Assembly (NCBI RefSeq): GCF_023284005.1
Contig: NZ_JAKIKS010000033.1
Coordinates: 1-45,350, forward strand
Origin: Shewanella surugensis
GTDB lineage: Bacteria > Pseudomonadota > Gammaproteobacteria > Enterobacterales > Shewanellaceae
Length of the DNA stretch: 45,350 bases
Reading direction: 5' to 3'
This document shows, piece after piece, positions 38,506-45,350 of this stretch. The number at the start of each line of letters is the position of its first letter. Within the stretch, counting starts at the first letter, position 1. Under the pieces are notes generated by a model that saw nothing but the letters and a program-made list of their open reading frames with translations, was not told the origin of the DNA and did not search any database. A program made the translations under genes and the position numbers.

Positions 38506-39573
38506 ATGAAACAGAAAATACTCTTTATCGATAGAGACGGCACCATGATTGAAGAGCCGATCACCGATAAACAAGTCGATACCTTAGCCAAGTTAGTGTT
38601 TGAGCCCAACGTCATTCCTGCACTGCTTAAATTGCAAAAAGCGGGCTTTCGCTTGGTCATGATCAGTAACCAAGATGGTTTGGGCACCCCGTCGTTTCCA
38701 AAAGAAGACTTCGATGCGCCACAAAACATGATGATGCAGATTTTACAAAGCCAAGGGATCCAGTTTGACGATGTATTAATTTGCCCGCATTTTAATGATG
38801 AAAATTGCAGCTGCCGTAAACCGAAACTGGGACTGGTCAAAAACTACCTGACTCAAGGTAAAATCGACTTCACCCAATCGGCAGTCATTGGCGATAGAGT
38901 GACGGATCTCAGTCTGGCCGACGCCATGGGCATTCAAGGCTTACAATATCATCCACACACTCTCAATTGGGACACGATCTGCGATCAGCTACTCGGTCGT
39001 CATCGCGTTGCAACGGTGGTACGTACCACCAAAGAGACCGATATTCGAGTAACGGTGGATCTCGACTCAAGCCAAAAAGGCAAAATCGATACGGGGATCG
39101 GCTTTTTTGACCATATGCTAGATCAAATTTCAACCCACGGAAATTTCAAGATGAATGTGGTGGTAGATGGCGATCTCGACATTGACGATCACCACAGTGT
39201 CGAAGATACGGCATTAGCCATCGGTGATGCACTGCGCCAAGCCTTAGGCGATAAACGCGGCATCGCCCGCTTCGGCTTTAGCATCCCCATGGATGAAGCC
39301 GAAGCACAATGCTTATTAGACTTATCGGGTCGCCCTTTCATTAAATTTAATGGCGATTTTGAACGTGAAATGGTCGGCAGCATGGCAACGGAAATGGTGC
39401 CGCATTTCTTCCGTTCACTGGCTGATGGTCTTCGTTGCACCTTGCATTTATCAACCCATGGCGATAACGATCACCACAAAGTCGAAAGTTTATTTAAAGT
39501 GTTTGGCCGTACATTACGCCAAGCGGTCACTATTGAAGGCGATACCCTGCCTTCGAGTAAAGGTGTGTTATGA
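38506..39573 (+). CDS. hisB: Histidinol-phosphatase / imidazoleglycerol-phosphate dehydratase
   Basis: 355 residues, exactly the length of the bifunctional E. coli HisB. The N-terminal HAD phosphatase (about 1-165) has D9 and D11 in 'DRDGT' and the zinc loop '[11 protein letters not shown]'. The C-terminal dehydratase (about 167-355) has 'DHMLDQ', 'DDHHSVEDT' and 'DHHKVESLF' with the manganese-binding histidines. It catalyses steps 6 and 8 of the pathway. I use the ATG at 38506, which gives '[13 protein letters not shown]' as in homologues; an upstream in-frame ATG at 38452 would add 18 residues. The stop overlaps the hisH start as ATGA. Confidence 0.98.
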   Translation: MKQKILFIDRDGTMIEEPITDKQVDTLAKLVFEPNVIPALLKLQKAGFRLVMISNQDGLGTPSFPKEDFDAPQNMMMQILQSQGIQFDDVLICPHFNDENCSCRKPKLGLVKNYLTQGKIDFTQSAVIGDRVTDLSLADAMGIQGLQYHPHTLNWDTICDQLLGRHRVATVVRTTKETDIRVTVDLDSSQKGKIDTGIGFFDHMLDQISTHGNFKMNVVVDGDLDIDDHHSVEDTALAIGDALRQALGDKRGIARFGFSIPMDEAEAQCLLDLSGRPFIKFNGDFEREMVGSMATEMVPHFFRSLADGLRCTLHLSTHGDNDHHKVESLFKVFGRTLRQAVTIEGDTLPSSKGVL

Positions 39574-40310
39574 GCCAGCAGAGTCTCAATAACCCAAGCA
39601 ATGACAGTATCAGTAATACTGTCCAAGATACCACGGTGATCATCGATACGGGTTGTGCCAACCTCAATTCAGTCCGTTACGCTTTTGAACGCCTCAATAA
39701 TGACGCTGCGATCAACACACATGTGTTAGTCACAGATGATCTCACTCTCATCAAAGCGGCCACTCGCGTGGTGCTGCCCGGTGTTGGTAGCGCAGGGGCG
39801 GCAATGAATTCATTGCAAAATAAGCAATTAATTAATCTCATTAAAGGCTTAACCCAACCCGTATTGGGCGTATGTCTAGGCATGCAGATGATGAGCACAT
39901 TGTCTAGCGAGCGCGGCGGCAAAGATAAAGACTGTGAATGTTTAGGCCTTATTCCGACACAGATCAGTGAACTGGACAGTCGAGGTGCGCCCCTGCCCCA
40001 TATAGGCTGGAATCAAATCATGCCTTCAGCGCACCCTTTATTTGATGGCATTAAGGCGGGCAGCTATGTGTATTTTGTCCATAGTTATCGCGCCCCATTA
40101 AGCGACTATACGATTGCCCGCTGCCAATACGGCGAAACCTTTAGTGCAGCCATTGCCAAAGATAATTTCATGGGCGTGCAATTTCACCCTGAAAAAAGTA
40201 GCGATGTGGGCGCTAACATTCTCAGCAACTTTGTCAACATGAACAGCAATACTGACTTTAACGCTTTCACCCCTTTAACTCTTTCAAACCCTGTAGAGAC
40301 AAATGTATGA
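39570..40310 (+). CDS. hisH: Imidazole glycerol phosphate synthase, glutaminase subunit, extended
   Basis: 246 residues, about 45 more than E. coli HisH. Splits glutamine and channels ammonia to HisF. The catalytic triad is C102 ('GVCLGMQM'), H206 and E208 ('QFHPEKS'). The core begins near residue 22 ('[15 protein letters not shown]'); about 21 Ser/Asn-rich residues precede it and about 22 residues follow the usual end ('LSNFVNM'). Both extensions are polar and look disordered. The start overlaps hisB and the stop overlaps hisA, each as ATGA, so translation is coupled and the start is fixed by the overlap with hisB. Confidence 0.96.
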   Translation: MSQQSLNNPSNDSISNTVQDTTVIIDTGCANLNSVRYAFERLNNDAAINTHVLVTDDLTLIKAATRVVLPGVGSAGAAMNSLQNKQLINLIKGLTQPVLGVCLGMQMMSTLSSERGGKDKDCECLGLIPTQISELDSRGAPLPHIGWNQIMPSAHPLFDGIKAGSYVYFVHSYRAPLSDYTIARCQYGETFSAAIAKDNFMGVQFHPEKSSDVGANILSNFVNMNSNTDFNAFTPLTLSNPVETNV

Positions 40311-41044
40311 TTATTCCTGCTATCGATCTCATTGATGGACAAGTGGTTCGCCTCTATCAAGGAGATTACGACAAGCAAACCACCTTTAAGCTCAGTCCGC
40401 TGGAGCAGTTGCAATCCTACCAAGCTCAAGGGGCTAATTTATTGCATATCGTGGATTTAACGGGCGCGAAAGATCCCGACAAACGCCAAACAGCCTTGAT
40501 AAAATCCTTAGTGGATGGTTTACAAACCAAAATTCAAGTGGGTGGTGGCATTCGCAGTGAGGCGCAAGTGGCTGAGCTACTTGATCTCGGCGTAAGCCGT
40601 GTCGTCATCGGCTCCCTTGCGGTCAGCCAACCTGAATTAGTGCAGTCTTGGTTTGAAAAGTACGGCGCAGAGACCATCTGTCTAGCCTTAGATGTCAACA
40701 TTAATGACAATGGTGAAAAAATCGTGGCCGTCTCTGGCTGGCAATCCGGTGGCGGTAAAACATTAGAGTCACTTGTGGCTCAATTTACCCCTTTTGGTCT
40801 CAAACATGCTTTAGTGACCGATATCAGTCGAGATGGCACTTTGTCAGGCGCAAATACTCAGCTTTATCAAGAAATTGCAAAAGCTTACCCTGATATTCAA
40901 TGGCAAGCTTCTGGCGGTATTGCCAATATTGATGATGTCGCCGCCGTCCGAGACAGCGGTGCATCCGGTATTATTATCGGTAAAGCCTTACTCATTGAAG
41001 CATTTGATGTTAAAGAGGCAATCACATGTTGGCCAAATCGTTAA
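40307..41044 (+). CDS. hisA: ProFAR isomerase
   Basis: 245 residues, a (beta/alpha)8 barrel. Performs the Amadori rearrangement of ProFAR to PRFAR. Catalytic Asp7 ('PAIDLIDG') and Asp129 ('LALDVN') hold the family positions; phosphate-binding loops 'VGGGIR' (78-83) and '[10 protein letters not shown]' are intact. Its stop TAA at 41042-41044 touches a 39-codon frame that runs into hisF; hisA and hisF are 108 bases apart here, whereas they overlap or nearly touch in enteric bacteria. Confidence 0.98.
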   Translation: MIIPAIDLIDGQVVRLYQGDYDKQTTFKLSPLEQLQSYQAQGANLLHIVDLTGAKDPDKRQTALIKSLVDGLQTKIQVGGGIRSEAQVAELLDLGVSRVVIGSLAVSQPELVQSWFEKYGAETICLALDVNINDNGEKIVAVSGWQSGGGKTLESLVAQFTPFGLKHALVTDISRDGTLSGANTQLYQEIAKAYPDIQWQASGGIANIDDVAAVRDSGASGIIIGKALLIEAFDVKEAITCWPNR

Positions 41045-41163
41045 TGGATGATCCACAAAAAACCATGCACACATTATCCATTGAAATCACTGACAAAATA
41101 CCTTACTCAATCGTCAATCAAGCGGTTAGCTTAATCATCAGGAGAGTCTTTCATGCTCGCTAA
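41044..41163 (+). CDS. Possible 39-residue peptide between hisA and hisF
   Basis: An ATG at 41044 shares its A with the last base of the hisA stop (TAATG), and the frame stays open to TAA at 41161-41163, inside the first codons of hisF. The peptide starts [18 protein letters not shown] and ends in RRVFHAR. It has no ribosome-binding site of its own, so it could be read only by coupling to hisA. It resembles no protein I know and could be chance, but it spans the unusual gap completely. Confidence 0.3.
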   Translation: MDDPQKTMHTLSIEITDKIPYSIVNQAVSLIIRRVFHAR

Positions 41164-41926
41164 ACGTATTGTTCCTTGTTTAGATGTTAAAGACGGCAAA
41201 GTGGTCAAGGGCGTACAATTTCGCAATCATGAAATTGTCGGTGACATTGTGCCCTTAGCCGCACGTTATACCGTTGAAGGTGCCGATGAACTAGTCTTTT
41301 ATGATATCACCGCCAGTGTCCATGACAGAGTCATTGACAAGTCTTGGGTCAGCCGAGTCGCTGAGCAAATTGATATCCCTTTTTGTGTGGCAGGCGGCAT
41401 TAAAACGCTGGCTCAGGCACGACAATTGCTCGCCTATGGCGCTGATAAAATATCGGTTAACTCACCAGCCCTCAGCGATCCTTCGCTTATTTCAAGACTG
41501 CAAGATGAGTTTGGCCGCCAATGTATCGTCATTGGGATCGACTCTTATTTTGATAAAGACAGCCAGAGCTACAAAGTCAAACAATTTACTGGGGATGAAA
41601 CGGCGACCAAAGACACTCAATGGTATACCCAAGATTGGGTAGAAGAAGTGCAAAAAAGAGGCTGCGGTGAAATTGTGCTCAATGTAATGAATCAAGATGG
41701 TGTTAGGCAAGGTTACGATATAAAACAATTGTCTATTGTACGTGCCTTATGTGATGTACCGCTTATCGCTTCAGGCGGTGCGGGCACCCTGTTGCATTTT
41801 AAAGACGTCTTTTTAGAAGCTAAAGTCGATGCAGCTCTCGCCGCAAGTGTGTTTCATAAAGCCATTATTAATATTCAAGCATTAAAAGCCTACTTACAAC
41901 AACAAGGTATCGCTATCCGACGCTAG
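41153..41926 (+). CDS. hisF: Imidazole glycerol phosphate synthase, cyclase subunit
   Basis: 257 residues, a (beta/alpha)8 barrel. Closes the imidazole ring using ammonia from HisH and releases AICAR, which returns to purine synthesis. Catalytic D11 ('PCLDVKDG') and D130 ('GIDS') are at the standard numbers; 'VAGGIKT' and 'ASGGAGT' are the phosphate loops. AGGAGA lies 7 bases before the ATG. Followed by hisI after about 100 bases. Confidence 0.98.
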   Translation: MLAKRIVPCLDVKDGKVVKGVQFRNHEIVGDIVPLAARYTVEGADELVFYDITASVHDRVIDKSWVSRVAEQIDIPFCVAGGIKTLAQARQLLAYGADKISVNSPALSDPSLISRLQDEFGRQCIVIGIDSYFDKDSQSYKVKQFTGDETATKDTQWYTQDWVEEVQKRGCGEIVLNVMNQDGVRQGYDIKQLSIVRALCDVPLIASGGAGTLLHFKDVFLEAKVDAALAASVFHKAIINIQALKAYLQQQGIAIRR

Positions 41927-42027
41927 TATAAAGTTAGGCATATAACTTCAAACCGCAATCGACTTTGATAAATCTATTACTCTTTAACATTAACGCGTTA
42001 TAAAAACCTAGCGCCAAGGATTGAACC

Positions 42028-42654
42028 ATGACAGACTCTCTTATTACGCAACTTGACTGGGACAAACAAGATGGACTTATTCCTGCCGTCGTGCAAAATC
42101 ACTTAAGTGGTAAGGTGCTTATGCTCGGTTACATGGATAAAGCCGCATTGGAAAAAACCCTCAGTAGCAAACAAGTGACCTTTTTCAGTCGTAGCAAACA
42201 ACGATTATGGACCAAAGGCGAAAGTTCAGGCCATACGCTCGAGCTCATCGCCATCGATAAAGATTGTGACAATGACAGCTTGCTTGTACAAGTACTTCCC
42301 AATGGCCCAACCTGCCATTTAGGCACTGAAAGTTGCTGGAAAGACGGTAAAAGTCATAGCTTTATTGATAATTTATCCAAACTCATTGCCGAGCGGAAAG
42401 GCCAAGATCCTAAAAGCAGTTATACCGCCTATTTATTTGATCGTGGCACCAAACGTATCGCTCAAAAAGTGGGTGAAGAAGGCTTAGAGACAGCGCTAGC
42501 AGCAGCCACCCATGATAAACCTGAGCTTATCGATGAAGCCTCCGATCTGCTTTATCATTTATTGGTCCTCCTTGAAGATCAGCAGCTGAGTTTAAGTGAT
42601 ATTACGCAAAATTTAATGCAGCGACACCTCAAAGCTAATAACGCCGATAAGTAA
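42028..42654 (+). CDS. hisI: Phosphoribosyl-AMP cyclohydrolase / phosphoribosyl-ATP pyrophosphatase
   Basis: 208 residues, bifunctional HisIE. The N-terminal cyclohydrolase (about 1-115) holds '[19 protein letters not shown]' and the zinc cysteine region '[12 protein letters not shown]'. The C-terminal pyrophosphatase (about 120-208) holds the helical '[13 protein letters not shown]' and '[14 protein letters not shown]' blocks with the metal-binding glutamates. It catalyses steps 2 and 3 of histidine synthesis. Last gene of the his operon. AAGGA lies 8 bases before the ATG. Confidence 0.97.
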   Translation: MTDSLITQLDWDKQDGLIPAVVQNHLSGKVLMLGYMDKAALEKTLSSKQVTFFSRSKQRLWTKGESSGHTLELIAIDKDCDNDSLLVQVLPNGPTCHLGTESCWKDGKSHSFIDNLSKLIAERKGQDPKSSYTAYLFDRGTKRIAQKVGEEGLETALAAATHDKPELIDEASDLLYHLLVLLEDQQLSLSDITQNLMQRHLKANNADK

Positions 42655-43040
42655 AAGATAAAACACCCACCTAAGTGGCGTTAATGAAACTTTCATGAGT
42701 GAAGATAATGGGCTAAAGATGAACGCTCGAGTCATACGCTCGCGCTTTCATCATCGATAATGATCGTTCACGAATATCTATTTATTGCTTAAAGTGACGT
42801 TTGTTGTAAACACAATAAAGCCATTTTAACCTCTCCGTTCACCCTTAAACTGAACGTTAAACAACGGCATCAAAAACAATCATCAATATCATAAAAAATC
42901 CTCAGCAACCTCCATTAACCTATTATTCAGAACTCTGTTTTTTATATCCAATTTATCAATTTATCTTAGTGTTGGGTCATTTAACTTCTGCTACAATCTG
43001 CTTCAAATTAAGCCTACTACTCTCATAAAAGTGTCCCCCT
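42655..43040. promoter_or_regulatory. his-purC intergenic region
   Basis: Just after hisI a weak stem (CCAC-CTAA-GTGG near 42669-42680) might end the his transcript, but no T run follows. A direct repeat ACGCTCG occurs at 42723-42729 and 42736-42742, inside a larger TGAACG/CGTTCA dyad (42720-42725 and 42765-42770). A candidate -10 box for purC is TACAAT at 42992-42997; no good -35 box is spaced from it. No PurR-type ACGCAAACGTTTGCGT box is visible. Confidence 0.35.
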
Positions 43041-44144
43041 ATGGTTCTTGCAGATAAAGTGTTAGTCGTTAATGATAATCTTCCCATTCGTACCGATAAA
43101 CCCGTCCATTCAGGAAAAGTTCGCAGCGTCTACTGGCTAACGGCCAGTGACAGTGCCCGCTTAATTGAAGAAAAAGGCTACGATATTCCAGCCAACACCC
43201 CGCTTGCGATTATGGTGATAAGCGATCGTATTTCTGCCTTTGATTGCATTTGGAAAGGTGAAGATGGCCTCAATGGTGTACCGGGAAAAGGCATGGCACT
43301 TAATGCCATTTCTAACCATTGGTTTACACTTTTCAAAGAAAAAGGCTTGGCTGATAGCCATATTTTAGATATTCCTCATCCGTTAGTCTGGATTGTACAA
43401 AAAGCCCGTCCCGTCATGATTGAGGCCATTGCCCGCCAATATATTACCGGCTCAATGTGGCGTAGTTACAGCCAAGGGGAGCGTGATTTTTGTGGCATTA
43501 TCCAACCCGAAGGATTGAGAAAAGATCAAAAACTACCTGAATTACTGATCACCCCATCCACAAAAGGGATCCTCACGGGTCTTGAAGGCGTCCCTGAAGC
43601 CGATGATGTCAATGTGTCGCGTGAGGATATTCTTCGTCATCTTGAAGGGTTTAATTTTAATAATGAACACGATGTCAGTCTGTATGAAAAACTATTAAAA
43701 GAGGGCTTTGAGGTCATCAGTAATGCTTTAGCTGAACAAAATGAAATCTTTGTCGACACCAAATTCGAATTTGGTTACGTGAAAGATGCAGCAGGTAATG
43801 ATAAGTTGATCTATATGGACGAAGTGGGTACGCCCGATAGCTCACGAATTTGGGAAGGTAAAGCCTTTGAGCAGGGTAATATTATCGAGCAATCTAAAGA
43901 AGGCTTTAGACAATGGTTACTGAACCACTTCCCTGAACCCGATATTCTACTCAATAAAAACCGCATGCCAGAGCGCTTAGCCTTAGCAAGCGATAATCTA
44001 TTGCCTCAAGAGATCATGATGATGATTTCAGATACTTATATCGGTATAGCAGAAAAAATTATTGGTAAAAGCCTACCTTTGAGCTTACATCCAAAACAAG
44101 AAATTATCGACGTATTACGTAATGAATATCAACTCATTGATTAA
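43041..44144 (+). CDS. purC: Phosphoribosylaminoimidazole-succinocarboxamide synthase, long form
   Basis: 367 residues, compared with 237 in E. coli; the long form is usual in Shewanella and yeast-like types. Joins CAIR and aspartate with ATP to give SAICAR in purine synthesis. '[11 protein letters not shown]' is the ATP loop; '[13 protein letters not shown]', '[12 protein letters not shown]' and '[11 protein letters not shown]' with '[11 protein letters not shown]' are the conserved substrate and magnesium blocks. The ATG has no strong ribosome-binding site (GTGTCCCCCT before it). It stands alone, 386 bases after the his operon, with a likely terminator following. Histidine synthesis feeds AICAR into the same pathway. 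Confidence 0.95.
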   Translation: MVLADKVLVVNDNLPIRTDKPVHSGKVRSVYWLTASDSARLIEEKGYDIPANTPLAIMVISDRISAFDCIWKGEDGLNGVPGKGMALNAISNHWFTLFKEKGLADSHILDIPHPLVWIVQKARPVMIEAIARQYITGSMWRSYSQGERDFCGIIQPEGLRKDQKLPELLITPSTKGILTGLEGVPEADDVNVSREDILRHLEGFNFNNEHDVSLYEKLLKEGFEVISNALAEQNEIFVDTKFEFGYVKDAAGNDKLIYMDEVGTPDSSRIWEGKAFEQGNIIEQSKEGFRQWLLNHFPEPDILLNKNRMPERLALASDNLLPQEIMMMISDTYIGIAEKIIGKSLPLSLHPKQEIIDVLRNEYQLID

Positions 44145-44166
44145 TCATTAATGTAAACTGATAAGG

Positions 44167-44198
44167 TAAGCGCCAGACTTGTTTGACGCTTATCTTTT
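44167..44198 (+). terminator. Probable purC terminator
   Basis: TAAGCGCCAGA (44167-44177) pairs with TTTGACGCTTA (44182-44191 region) with one mismatch and one G-U pair around CTTG, and TCTTTT follows. It is 22 bases after the purC stop. Confidence 0.55.
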
Positions 44199-44213
44199 AA
44201 ATTAAGTCTCAGA

Positions 44214-44309
44214 TCACATCGCTAACATTTCATCATCTTGGTCGGTTTGAGAACAGTATTCCCAATGCATGCCATTCATGTCGGTTTCACCGAACGATCC
44301 CCAGCTCAT
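44214..44309 (-). CDS. Possible 31-residue protein
   Basis: An ATG at 44309 opens a 31-codon frame ending TGA at 44214. The peptide starts MSWGSFGETDMNGMHWEY and continues with an acidic CSQTDQDDEM tail. GAGGG lies 6 bases before the ATG, and TATAAT (44324-44329 on the minus strand) lies just upstream, although so close that a transcript from it would barely include the ribosome site. I do not recognise it. Either a small unannotated gene or the 3' remnant of a longer one. Confidence 0.35.
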   Translation of the reverse strand: MSWGSFGETDMNGMHWEYCSQTDQDDEMLAM

Positions 44310-44426
44310 CAACGGCCCTCTATATTATATGGCTTATCTCAAATACAAATTAAACACCATTTAGTCTCCCATAAGACGGTAAGTCTCCCCTTACTCTTAA
44401 TCTGAATATAGCAAACGATAGAGTTA

Positions 44427-45224
44427 TCATTTATTATTAAATGACATTAAAGCGCCATCTATTTTTGATAAAGAAGTCATCATTATTGTTTCATTGATAC
44501 CAAGTAAATTGAGTGTATCTCTTGAACTCTCAATGAGCGTTTTATTATGCTTTTTCATTTTTACATTAAGTTTGTTTTCTTCTATAGAAGCTTGTTGTAA
44601 TATCACCTTTCTTAACTCTTCCCCACGTAAAGCCTCTTTTACATTACTCAACTTATTGACAACCCCGGCTTTAAACTGTTCTAACATTGCAGGTTTTACT
44701 GTCCCTTTCTGGCGTAATTCTAATTGTTTAAAAATATGATCTATCCTATGTTCTGTCATTTTATCAACAACTTTACTTCTTATATTGTCTAAACCAAATA
44801 AAGATGTGGCACTTAATCGATTAACAACACTCCGACTCGTCAACAGCCCCATGACAGCACCAGCGGTTCCAAATATTGATGCAGCAATTAACCCCATAAC
44901 CCCAACACCCGTTGATAACAAAGAAAAGCTTACTGCTGCCGCTGACATACCTAGAGTAATACTCAGTGTTGTCATTGCTGTAAACACTCTCGTTTTCATT
45001 GGCGCTATTGACCACCAATTACGGAGATCCATTATCGTCCTTTCAAGCGCCCCGATGCTACCCACTTCATAGATATCTTTGCGTGCAGTCCCCAAATCTT
45101 GTAAAAGTTGACGTTGAGCCATATAGGCAGTAACAATCTTCCCCCTCTCTCTTAAACCACCCGTTGACTGCATTCCTTTAATTAACGCATTCACAGCCAT
45201 TTCAACATCACGATGCTGGCCCAT
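44427..45224 (-). CDS. Unknown membrane protein with two helices
   Basis: 265 residues; family not recognised. The N-terminal 75 residues are basic and helical. Two adjacent hydrophobic segments rich in Gly, Ala and Ser (about 79-102 and 104-127) form a probable membrane hairpin. The C-terminal 130 residues are a long, charged helical region with Lys/Glu periodicity, probably coiled coil (about 150-240). The ATG at 45224 has only a distant AGGAAAG (14 bases) before a run of A residues; the frame is open a further 36 bases upstream without ATG. It lies 23 bases after the stop of another gene on the same strand, so the two are probably co-transcribed. Confidence 0.6.
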   Translation of the reverse strand: MGQHRDVEMAVNALIKGMQSTGGLRERGKIVTAYMAQRQLLQDLGTARKDIYEVGSIGALERTIMDLRNWWSIAPMKTRVFTAMTTLSITLGMSAAAVSFSLLSTGVGVMGLIAASIFGTAGAVMGLLTSRSVVNRLSATSLFGLDNIRSKVVDKMTEHRIDHIFKQLELRQKGTVKPAMLEQFKAGVVNKLSNVKEALRGEELRKVILQQASIEENKLNVKMKKHNKTLIESSRDTLNLLGINETIMMTSLSKIDGALMSFNNK

Positions 45225-45247
45225 TTTTTTTGCAAAAACTTTCCTGA

Positions 45248-45350
45248 TTACCCATAAAGCTCAGCCATGCTTAAATACTTCTGTGGCATAGGAGCAGTTC
45301 GTAGTGCGACATACATAAATCGTGGCAACATGTCTTCAAGCGAGAACCTT
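45248..45350 (-). CDS. 3' end of an unknown gene, cut by the window edge
   Basis: A minus-strand frame enters from the right edge and gives 33 residues, including 'LEDMLPRFMYVALRTAPMPQ' and ending MAELYG, before TAA at 45248-45250. It has normal codon use for this genome and no stop in the visible part. It immediately precedes the 265-residue membrane protein and is probably in the same operon. The family cannot be told from this tail. A frameshift joining it with the next frame cannot be excluded, since that frame opens at 45260. Confidence 0.5.
   Translation of the reverse strand, partial: RFSLEDMLPRFMYVALRTAPMPQKYLSMAELYG

Overview
The window looks like the chromosome of a marine gammaproteobacterium, most likely Shewanella or a close relative. 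The reasons are a his operon in the enteric order G-D-C-B-H-A-F-I behind a histidine leader peptide, the long (367-residue) PurC, a pyrD-zapC pair, the 180-kDa type NAD-glutamate dehydrogenase, a GlyGly-CTERM secreted protein, and overall moderate-to-low GC. The nirK cluster suggests a strain that can reduce nitrite, as in Shewanella denitrificans. The species assignment is inference from gene content, not a database result.

Layout. 1-785: the tail of a truncated gene (perhaps a transposase), a 16-bp perfect hairpin and otherwise non-coding DNA. 786-5426: a minus-strand nitrite-reduction cluster in the order nirK, an unknown periplasmic protein, SCO/SenC, the PCuAC copper chaperone and a Dnr/NnrR-like regulator, with an FNR/DNR-type site before nirK. 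5734-8878: a large secreted, probably surface-sorted protein and its terminator. 8928-11976: an HlyD-ABC exporter operon with ATGA overlaps. 11977-13112: about 1.1 kb of non-coding DNA with a hexanucleotide repeat and a MITE-like hairpin, followed by a TetR regulator. 13805-20434: zapC, pyrD and NAD-glutamate dehydrogenase. 20658-27702: a four-gene minus-strand envelope operon (DUF1302, DUF1329, YCF48-like, RND/MMPL) closed by a strong terminator. 27703-29767: a gene graveyard with a frameshifted DUF2835 gene, a decayed chitinase and unusual hairpins. 29768-32509: tandem secreted metallophosphoesterases, the first interrupted by an in-frame stop. 32524-34467: the helicase gene yoaA. 34795-42654: the his operon with leader and attenuator. 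43041-44144: purC. 44214-45350: a possible tiny gene, an unknown two-helix membrane protein and the end of another unknown gene.

How the genes work together. NirK is a copper enzyme, and SCO and PCuAC are periplasmic copper handlers, so the first cluster reads as a self-contained module of enzyme, copper supply and NO/anaerobiosis-responsive regulator. The DUF1302-DUF1329-YCF48-RND operon joins an outer-membrane barrel-like protein, a probable LolA/LolB-fold periplasmic protein, a beta-propeller and an inner-membrane pump, which suggests transport of a lipid-like substrate across the envelope. The his genes encode all steps from PRPP/ATP to histidinol oxidation, with attenuation control. I found no CRISPR array, rRNA or tRNA. 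The less explained items are the unknown 292-residue protein in the nirK cluster, the envelope operon, a 39-codon ORF linking hisA and hisF, a dyad just before hisL, and the unknown membrane-protein pair at the right edge.
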